Assembly: GCA_050250795.1 (NCBI GenBank)
Contig: JBFWNZ010000032.1
Coordinates: forward strand, 1 to 18,862
DNA: 18,862 nt
Direction of reading: 5' to 3'
Source of the DNA: JBFWNZ01 sp050250795
Lineage (GTDB): Bacteria; Pseudomonadota; Alphaproteobacteria; UBA8366
The notes below the pieces were generated by a model that made no database searches, was not told the origin of the DNA, and was given only the letters and a program-made list of their open reading frames with translations. The translations under genes and the position numbers were made by a program. Position 1 is the first letter of the stretch. Each line of letters opens with the position of its first letter. Shown in pieces: positions 13,711 through 18,862 of this stretch.

Positions 13711-15315
13711 ATGAACGTGGTGTTCGGCAGTGGTTTCGGTGCTTCGGGCACGCGCCGGGGAACAGAGACGTGGTTCCGGCGGAAGGGTCTTGCCGTCGTC
13801 GCCATACTTCTCACGGGCTGCACGGAAGTTCCTGCACCGGCACAGGCGCCGGCTCCAACGACGGCGACCGCAGAAACCATGATCAGGACCGGCTTCGCCG
13901 ACGTGCACAAGGTCTACCTCACCGAACCGGATATGGCGCAACTGTCGCTGGCGAGCCTCCAGGGATTGCGCGGGATCGCGCCCGAGCTTGAGTATCGGGC
14001 GAATACCGCAACCGTCGACCTGGCGGCCAATGGCCATTCCATTGCCTCGGTTCCCCGGCCTCGCGACGGGAGCTTGACCGACTGGACGGCCCTCACCGTC
14101 GCCATGGTCGATGAAGGCCGGCATGCCTCACCCTCTCTCGCCGGGGCCGCCGACGAGCGTATCTACGACGCATTATTCTCAGGCGTCGCGCGACAGCTCG
14201 ATCAATATTCCCGCTATTCCGGGACGGAACTGGCACGCGAGAACCGCGCCAAGCGGCAGGGCTTTGGCGGCATCGGGGTCATCGTCGAACCGGACGCAGA
14301 AGGCGCCCGCGTCGTCGACATCGCCAACGGGACCCCGGCCGCAACCGCCGGCCTTGCGGTCGGCGACCGGATTATCTCTATCGAGGGGCGTTCGATCATC
14401 GGGTTTCCCCTTCAAGACATCGTGGAGATGCTTCGCGGCCCCGTCGCGACCAAGGTGCAGCTGGCGGTCCGCCGCCCGAACGCGGCCGGCATGCAGTCGT
14501 TTCTGGTCGAGCGCGCCCATATCGTGCCGAGCACCGTGGAGTACGCCCGGCAGGGAGGGGTCGCGATCGTCAAGCTGACGGGCTTCAACAAGCGTACGGC
14601 GGACAGCGTTCGCGAAATGGTGGAGCAGGCGCGCCGCGAACTCGGACCGAAACTCGAAGGCCTGATCATCGACCTGCGCGACAATCCCGGCGGGCTGCTG
14701 GATCAGGCGGTCGACGTCGCCGACCTGTTCCTGGACAGCGGCCGCATCATCTCGACGGAAGGCCGGCACCCGGACAGCCTGCAATTGTTCGATGCACGCG
14801 AAGGCGATATCGCCAAGGGCGTGCCGATCGCCGTCGTCGTCAACGGTGCAACCGCATCCGCAGCCGAGATCGTGGCCGCCGCACTGCAGGACCAGAACCG
14901 GGCCGTCGTCGTCGGCACCACAAGCTTCGGCAAGGGAACCGTCCAGACGGTGCTGCGCCTGCCGAACAACGGCGAACTGATCCTGACCTGGGCACGCCTC
15001 CACGCCCCATCCGGCTATACGCTGAACCGTATCGGAATCTCCCCGGCGGTCTGCACCTCCACGGGCGAGACGCCGGGCGGCATTCTGGCTGCGACGCTGG
15101 ACGAGCAGACATCGCCGATTCGCGAGCGGCTGCGGCAACGGCGCGCCGCCGATAGCGACGACGACCCCCAGCGCCTGGCCATGAAGGCCTCATGCCCGTG
15201 GCGGCCCCGCACCGACGAAACCTTCGACCTGACGGTTGCCGCCGCGCTGCTGCGCGATCCGGCAGCCTATCGCCGCGCAATCCTGCTCTCGGCACCGTCA
15301 GCGGTGGACGGCTGA
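13711..15315 (+). CDS. ctpA: S41-family C-terminal processing peptidase, probable lipoprotein
   Basis: Carboxy-terminal processing protease (CtpA/Prc type) of 534 residues, acting outside the inner membrane. A basic stretch (RRK) and hydrophobic core end in the lipobox LTGC, so C37 is the likely lipidation site. A Pro/Ala/Thr linker follows. A PDZ domain covers about residues 185-270 (GFGGIGVIVEP, AATAGLAVGDRI). The S41 core contains DLRDNPGG and the Ser/Lys dyad S383 (GATASAAE) and K408 (SFGKGTVQ), 25 residues apart as in E. coli Prc. The n-region before the lipobox is long (about 25 residues); GTGs at 13717 and 13720 are alternative starts. The next gene begins directly at its stop codon. 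Targets are unknown; cell-envelope turnover is the usual role of the family. Confidence 0.92.
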   Translation: MNVVFGSGFGASGTRRGTETWFRRKGLAVVAILLTGCTEVPAPAQAPAPTTATAETMIRTGFADVHKVYLTEPDMAQLSLASLQGLRGIAPELEYRANTATVDLAANGHSIASVPRPRDGSLTDWTALTVAMVDEGRHASPSLAGAADERIYDALFSGVARQLDQYSRYSGTELARENRAKRQGFGGIGVIVEPDAEGARVVDIANGTPAATAGLAVGDRIISIEGRSIIGFPLQDIVEMLRGPVATKVQLAVRRPNAAGMQSFLVERAHIVPSTVEYARQGGVAIVKLTGFNKRTADSVREMVEQARRELGPKLEGLIIDLRDNPGGLLDQAVDVADLFLDSGRIISTEGRHPDSLQLFDAREGDIAKGVPIAVVVNGATASAAEIVAAALQDQNRAVVVGTTSFGKGTVQTVLRLPNNGELILTWARLHAPSGYTLNRIGISPAVCTSTGETPGGILAATLDEQTSPIRERLRQRRAADSDDDPQRLAMKASCPWRPRTDETFDLTVAAALLRDPAAYRRAILLSAPSAVDG

Positions 15316-16020
15316 ATGGCCGAGGAACGCCGACGACCCGCGCGCCCTCGCGACGCCGCCAGCCTCGTCCTGCTGCGCGGACCGAACGACGCCCCGCAAG
15401 TTCTGCTGGGCCGGCGCCCGGACAGCGTTCGCTTCATGCCCGGCATCTATGTCTTTCCCGGCGGCAGCCTGGAGCGCAACGACCACGCCGTCGACACGCC
15501 CTTCGACCTGCGGCCCGATGTGCTCGCCCGCGTGGAGCGCCGATGCGGCCCGGCGCGGGCTCGAGCCTTGGCCTGGACGGCGATTCGCGAGACCTGGGAG
15601 GAAACCGGCATCCTCGTCGGGCGTTCCGCGGCGCCGGGCAAGGCACCGACCAACCGCCAGGACTGCCCCGCCCACGAAGCCTTCATCCGCAAGGGATTGG
15701 CTCCCGACCTTTCAGCTCTCGACTATATCGCCCGCGCCATCACGCCGACGCGCAGCCCCATCCGTTTCAACACCCGCTTCTTCCTCGCCTCCGGCGAGAC
15801 GGCGGGCGAGCCGGCGCCGGAAAGCTTCGAGTTGGAGGATATCGGCTGGCGCGACCTGCGCGCCGGGCTGCACGACCTGCCGATGATGGACGTCCAGCAT
15901 TTCGTGCTTGAGATCGCGATGGAACACTGGCGCAACCCGCCGCCGCCCGATCCCGAAAGGCCGGTCCTGGTCCGGCGCTACGCCTATGGCCGCCATTGGA
16001 TGCGTCCGGAACGCCCTTGA
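15316..16020 (+). CDS. NUDIX hydrolase with split Nudix box
   Basis: Protein of 234 residues that hydrolyses a nucleoside diphosphate linked to another moiety. FMPGIYVFPGG (40-50) gives the start of the Nudix box and RETWEETGI (91-99) gives the REUXEEXGU catalytic helix with metal-binding E92, E95 and E96. The first glycine and the arginine are 41 residues apart instead of 14, so about 27 residues are inserted in the box. That architecture is known from the NUDT19/RP2p branch, where CoA derivatives are substrates; the substrate here is inferred at best. The ATG follows the S41 protease TGA with no spacing, indicating coupled translation. It is the usual upstream neighbour of rpmG in alphaproteobacteria. 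Its stop codon is embedded in the -35 element of the rpmG promoter. Confidence 0.9.
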   Translation: MAEERRRPARPRDAASLVLLRGPNDAPQVLLGRRPDSVRFMPGIYVFPGGSLERNDHAVDTPFDLRPDVLARVERRCGPARARALAWTAIRETWEETGILVGRSAAPGKAPTNRQDCPAHEAFIRKGLAPDLSALDYIARAITPTRSPIRFNTRFFLASGETAGEPAPESFELEDIGWRDLRAGLHDLPMMDVQHFVLEIAMEHWRNPPPPDPERPVLVRRYAYGRHWMRPERP

Positions 16021-16044
16021 CTTGCACGGTTCGGGCTGTATGTT
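16017..16044 (+). promoter_or_regulatory. Promoter of rpmG
   Basis: A -35 hexamer TTGACT (16017-16022) and a -10 hexamer TATGTT (16039-16044) are separated by 16 bases, close to the sigma-70 consensus and typical of strong ribosomal-protein promoters in this class. Transcription would start near 16050, leaving a leader of about 40 bases before the ATG at 16090. Confidence 0.7.
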
Positions 16045-16089
16045 GGCCGCCCTTAGGCAGGACGATTTGCAAGTACGGAAGCGACCGCG

Positions 16090-16257
16090 ATGGCGAAGCC
16101 CAATACGATTCTGATCAAGCTGGTGAGCACGGCGGATACCGGTTTCTATTATGTGACCAAGAAGAACCCGCGCACCCAGACCGAAAAGATGGAATTCCGG
16201 AAGTACGATCCGGTCGCGCGCAAGCATGTCGCCTTCAAGGAAGCCAAGATCAAGTAG
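16090..16257 (+). CDS. rpmG: 50S ribosomal protein L33
   Basis: Small ribosomal protein of 55 residues in the large subunit near the E site. The sequence opens MAKPNTILIKLVSTADTG and contains FYYVTKKNPRT and RKYDPVARKHVAFKEAKIK, which are unmistakable L33 blocks. It has no cysteine, so it is the zinc-independent (C-minus) form, normal for alphaproteobacteria. A GGAAG ribosome-binding site lies about eight bases before the ATG. It has its own promoter overlapping the end of the NUDIX gene and a strong terminator, so it can be expressed as a monocistronic unit. Confidence 0.98.
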   Translation: MAKPNTILIKLVSTADTGFYYVTKKNPRTQTEKMEFRKYDPVARKHVAFKEAKIK

Positions 16258-16284
16258 GCAATGCACGCCGCTTGAAGGATCGAA

Positions 16285-16313
16285 GCCGCCCTCTCCGGGC
16301 GGCTTTTTGTTTT
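16285..16313 (+). terminator. Intrinsic terminator of rpmG
   Basis: GCCGCCC (16285-16291) and GGGCGGC (16297-16303) form a perfect 7-bp stem, extendable by two A-T pairs, around the loop TCTCC, followed by TTTTTGTTTT (16304-16313). The T-run is only on the plus-strand side, so it ends rpmG transcripts and is a poor terminator for the convergent pleD. Confidence 0.95.
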
Positions 16314-16326
16314 ACGGCAAGAAAAT

Positions 16327-17754
16327 TCAATCGCCGGCTTTGGCGAGACCGCCCAGCAGGGCAGCGTCGACGCCGCATAATGTGCCGTCCATCCAGACGA
16401 CAACCCGATTGCGGCCGCTGCGTTTGGCTTCATACAACGCATCGTCCGCACGCTTGAGCATGGAGGCGACGCTGTCGTCTCCGCCATGCGATGCCGTGAC
16501 ACCGATGCTGACCGTGACCGGAAGCGACACCCCCCCCGCCTTGAACGGCTCGTCGCCGATAAACGCACGCAACCGCTCGGCAACGACAGCCGCAACGGTC
16601 AATTCGGTATCCGGCATCACCACGACGAACTCTTCGCCGCCATCGCGAGCCACGGTATCGAAACTGCGCAGATTCCGATTCACCCGGACAGCCAGTTCCT
16701 GCAGCACGGCATCGCCCACGGCATGGCCATGCGTGTCGTTCACAGCCTTGAAGTGATCGATGTCGAATATCACGAGCGATGTGGGCTTGCCGCTCGCACT
16801 GCTCCGGTCGAGCTGGCCGGCGATATGCGCCTCAAGATACCGTCGATTGTAGAGACCGGTCAGCGGATCGGTGAGCGCCAGTTCGAGACTGCGTTCGTAG
16901 GAATCGCGGATCCGGTTCTGGTAGCGCCGGCGGCGGACCTGGGTTCGTGTCCGTGCCAACAGTTCGTTACGGTCCAGCGGACGCACGATGTAGTCGTTGA
17001 CGCCGAGGTCCATCCCCTTCGCCAGCCGACGCGTGTCGTCCTCCTCCACGATCAGCAGGATGGGCGTGTGCCGCGTCTCCTCGGCCGAACGGAGCAAGGA
17101 ACACAGCCGCAGCGCGTCCAGCCCCTTCAACTGAAGATCGACCACGATCAGATCGAGGTCTCGCGCCTTGGCGAGATCGTAAGCGTGCGTAACGTTGTCG
17201 GCGACCAGAACCTCCGCCGCGACCGGCAACAGCATCCGCCGCAGACGGTCCACTTCGGTTGCGCGATCCGCGACCATCAAAATCCGTGCGTCGTCCAGCG
17301 CCTCCGCATCCTCATGCGCTTCATCGCCGAACATGCCGAACTGGCCGGAGGTCTTTTCCCGCAACCGCCATTCATCCAGCAGCATCTTCAGGCGGACAAG
17401 CGAGCGGACACGCGCGAACAGCGCGATATCGTTCACGGGCTTGGTCAGAAAATCGTCCGCCCCCGCCTCCAGCCCGCGCACGCGATCCGAGGTGTCGGAC
17501 AACGCGGTGACCATGACGACAGGAATATGGCGGATGCGGGGGTTCTGCTTGATCTTCTGACAGACCTCGTACCCGTCCATGCCCGGCATCATCACATCGA
17601 GCAGGATCAGGTCGGGATTCGTGGCCTCCGCCACCGACAGCGCACTCGGACCGTCGAAAGCCGTGACGACCTCGAAATACTCGCTGGTCAGCTTCGCTTC
17701 GAGCAGCTTGACGTTCGGTACCAGGTCGTCGACCACAAGGACGCGGGCGGTCAT
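16327..17754 (-). CDS. pleD: Response regulator / diguanylate cyclase PleD
   Basis: Makes cyclic di-GMP from two GTP when activated by phosphorylation; in Caulobacter it localises to the pole and drives the motile-to-sessile transition. Order: receiver 1 (about 1-120) with D9/D10 and phospho-acceptor D53 in LLDVMMPGMDG; receiver 2 (about 153-270), degenerate, with the acidic pair reduced to MVADRA and the conserved lysine changed to arginine (IVRPLD); GGDEF domain (about 300-460) with GGEEF at 372-376. R363-S-F-D366, six residues before GGEEF, is the RxxD product-inhibition site. At 475 residues the length agrees with the family. The start at 17754 lies 9 bases after the divK stop, so the two genes form an operon, as in Caulobacter. 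Confidence 0.97.
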   Translation of the reverse strand: MTARVLVVDDLVPNVKLLEAKLTSEYFEVVTAFDGPSALSVAEATNPDLILLDVMMPGMDGYEVCQKIKQNPRIRHIPVVMVTALSDTSDRVRGLEAGADDFLTKPVNDIALFARVRSLVRLKMLLDEWRLREKTSGQFGMFGDEAHEDAEALDDARILMVADRATEVDRLRRMLLPVAAEVLVADNVTHAYDLAKARDLDLIVVDLQLKGLDALRLCSLLRSAEETRHTPILLIVEEDDTRRLAKGMDLGVNDYIVRPLDRNELLARTRTQVRRRRYQNRIRDSYERSLELALTDPLTGLYNRRYLEAHIAGQLDRSSASGKPTSLVIFDIDHFKAVNDTHGHAVGDAVLQELAVRVNRNLRSFDTVARDGGEEFVVVMPDTELTVAAVVAERLRAFIGDEPFKAGGVSLPVTVSIGVTASHGGDDSVASMLKRADDALYEAKRSGRNRVVVWMDGTLCGVDAALLGGLAKAGD

Positions 17755-17763
17755 GGGGTCCTG

Positions 17764-18129
17764 CTATCCGAGAAACTGCTCGATGGTCGCCAGGAAGCTG
17801 TTCACGGAGATCGGCTTCGCGATATAGGCCTCGCAGCCTCCCTCGCGAATCTTCTCCTCATCCCCCTTCATGGCAAAAGCGGTCACGGCAATGACGGGAA
17901 TCGCGCGCAGCTGATCGTCCTCCTTCAGCCACTTCGTCACCTCAAGCCCGGAGACCTCCGGCAACTGGATGTCCATCAGGATGAGATCGGGCAGTTCTGC
18001 GCGGGCGATCTTAAGCGCTTCGATGCCGTCACGGGTCTGGAGAATCTGATAGCCTTGCGATTCGAGAAGATCGTGAAAGAGCTTCATATTCAGCTCGTTA
18101 TCTTCAACGATCAGGATTTTCTTCGCCAT
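17764..18129 (-). CDS. divK: Single-domain response regulator DivK
   Basis: Receiver-only protein of 121 residues that is phosphorylated and dephosphorylated by DivJ/PleC-type kinases and, via DivL and CckA, lowers CtrA activity in alphaproteobacteria. Seen: MAKKILIVEDNELNMKLFHD with the acidic pair E9/D10, phospho-acceptor D53 in LILMDIQLPEVSG, the Thr switch residue in VIAVTAFAM and the lysine in YIAKPIS. The ATG at 18129 gives the classical N-terminus; an upstream in-frame ATG (18213) would add 28 residues without receiver similarity. It is first in the divK-pleD operon, 188 bases from the divergent ROK kinase gene. Confidence 0.97.
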   Translation of the reverse strand: MAKKILIVEDNELNMKLFHDLLESQGYQILQTRDGIEALKIARAELPDLILMDIQLPEVSGLEVTKWLKEDDQLRAIPVIAVTAFAMKGDEEKIREGGCEAYIAKPISVNSFLATIEQFLG

Positions 18130-18151
18130 CGCCCGCCACCGCTTCTCGAAG

Positions 18152-18170
18152 CCGTGCCGACTTCGCACGG
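18152..18170 (-). other. Hairpin in the divK leader
   Basis: CCGTGC (18152-18157) and GCACGG (18165-18170) form a perfect 6-bp inverted repeat with a 7-base loop, about 22 bases before the divK ATG on the minus strand. A second ACGGG/CCCGT pair lies next to it (about 18172-18176 and 18209-18213). Together they could fold the 5' leader of divK mRNA. Confidence 0.35.
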
Positions 18171-18239
18171 TACGGGATTTGCGCAAGGAGGAACCCGTCC
18201 GGGACAGGAACAAAAACAGTCCTTTCCCGTTTCTTTCGT

Positions 18240-18267
18240 ACCATACAAACTGGTTTCAGCAAAACAA
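18240..18267 (-). promoter_or_regulatory. Candidate promoter of divK-pleD
   Basis: On the minus strand TTGTTT (18267-18262) and TATGGT (18245-18240) are separated by 16 bases, a fair sigma-70-like pair in the AT-richest part of the intergenic region. It would give a leader of roughly 100 bases. No full TTAA-N7-TTAA CtrA box was found here. Confidence 0.35.
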
Positions 18268-18317
18268 TCTAGGGCTAACCCGTAAGGCGGTGCGCCGGGC
18301 AAGGAGCAGACTGCGGA

Positions 18318-18862
18318 ATGCGCATCGGAGTGGATGTCGGCGGGACGAAGATCGAAGCCGCGGCAATCGATGACGACGGTACCATCGTATTGCGGCGGCG
18401 CGTCGCCACACCGGCAGGAAACTATCCCGCAGCGGTCGAGGCATTGGCGACTTTGGTGCTCGGACTCGAATCGGCCCTTGGACGGCGCTGTCCCGTCGGT
18501 TGCGGGATTCCCGGCTCGATCTCGCCTGCGACCGGTCTCGTCCGCAATGCCCATAATTCGCCCTTCCAGGATCATCCCTTCGACCGGGACCTTGCCAGCC
18601 GCCTGCGGCGGCCGGTGCGAATGATGAACGACGCGAACTGCTTTGCGCTGTCCGAGGCCCGAGACGGCAATGCCGCCGGCGCACAAGTCGTATTCGGAGT
18701 CATCCTGGGCACCGGATGCGGCGGCGGAGTCGTTATCGGGGGCGACGTGCTGGTCGGCGCCAACGCCGTGGCCGGCGAATGGGGACACAATCCCCTGCCC
18801 TGGCCGGACGACGACGAACGGCCCGGCTTGGCCTGCACCTGCGGCAAGTACGGCTGTATCGA
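18318..18862 (+). CDS. ROK-family sugar kinase, 3'-truncated by window edge
   Basis: N-terminal 181 residues of a ROK kinase (glucokinase, fructokinase or N-acetylhexosamine kinase group), which phosphorylates a hexose with ATP in the cytoplasm. DVGGTKIEAA (6-15) is the phosphate-binding loop, GIPGSI (63-68) and NDANCFALSEA (104-114) hold the sugar site with catalytic D105, and GTGCGGGVV (131-139) is the second ATP loop. The zinc motif is visible as H157 (GEWGH) and CTCGKYGC (173-180). There is no N-terminal helix-turn-helix, so it is an enzyme rather than a ROK repressor. The ATG follows an AAGGAG box (18301-18306) with an 11-base spacing. It is divergent from divK. The exact sugar cannot be decided from this part. 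Confidence 0.93.
   Translation, partial: MRIGVDVGGTKIEAAAIDDDGTIVLRRRVATPAGNYPAAVEALATLVLGLESALGRRCPVGCGIPGSISPATGLVRNAHNSPFQDHPFDRDLASRLRRPVRMMNDANCFALSEARDGNAAGAQVVFGVILGTGCGGGVVIGGDVLVGANAVAGEWGHNPLPWPDDDERPGLACTCGKYGCI

Noticed and set aside
16486..18285. Plus-strand open frame of 599 codons across pleD and divK
   Set aside because: Antisense to two certain genes; the composition is typical of a shadow frame.
1..18862. Search for CRISPR arrays, tRNAs, insertion sequences and toxin-antitoxin pairs
   Set aside because: No regularly spaced repeats, cloverleaf-like sequences, transposase motifs or paired small genes were seen by eye on either strand.

Overview
The window is a gene-dense (about 95% coding), high-GC stretch of an alphaproteobacterial chromosome, most likely from the Rhodospirillales or a nearby order. 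Two things support this. The gene order pyrC, plsY, dprA, topA, rnr, NUDIX, rpmG, then pleD and divK on the opposite strand, is a neighbourhood I know from alphaproteobacteria. DivK and a Rec-Rec-GGDEF PleD are also hallmarks of the class. No tRNA, rRNA, CRISPR array, insertion sequence or prophage gene was seen. No stretch longer than about 215 bases lacks a gene.

Layout. (1) 1-2901: an in-strand housekeeping operon with the 3' part of a dihydroorotase-like gene (metal-binding HxH replaced by RxR), plsY (lipid synthesis) and dprA (DNA uptake/recombination). (2) 2902-4198: a strikingly AT-rich 214-bp intergenic region carrying a CRP-type palindrome and a near-CtrA box, followed by a DUF2336 gene of unknown function. 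(3) 4334-7015: topA, with a terminator-like hairpin in its leader. (4) 7012-11382: an accessory block between topA and rnr. It holds a reverse-strand lyase of the isocitrate lyase/PEP mutase superfamily and, divergently, a BisC/TorA-type molybdopterin oxidoreductase, a gamma-carbonic-anhydrase-like protein and a CinA-C domain protein. The three forward genes are joined by ATGA overlaps and run straight into rnr. (5) 11393-16257: rnr (RNase R), a lipoprotein S41 protease, a NUDIX hydrolase with a split Nudix box, and rpmG with its own promoter and a strong intrinsic terminator. (6) 16327-18129, reverse strand: the divK-pleD signalling operon controlling polarity, cell cycle and c-di-GMP. (7) 18318-end: the 5' part of a ROK sugar kinase, divergent from divK.

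How the genes fit together. The backbone is nucleotide, lipid and nucleic-acid metabolism (pyrC, plsY, dprA, topA, rnr, rpmG) plus cell-cycle signalling. The accessory block looks like a small redox or metabolite-salvage unit coupled by translation to RNase R. Its substrate cannot be read from sequence. Several encoded proteins carry non-canonical active sites: the dihydroorotase-like protein, the lyase and the CinA-like protein. The least explained parts are the DUF2336 gene with its AT-rich control region and the Mo-enzyme block. I do not see a clear-cut new defence or mobile system.
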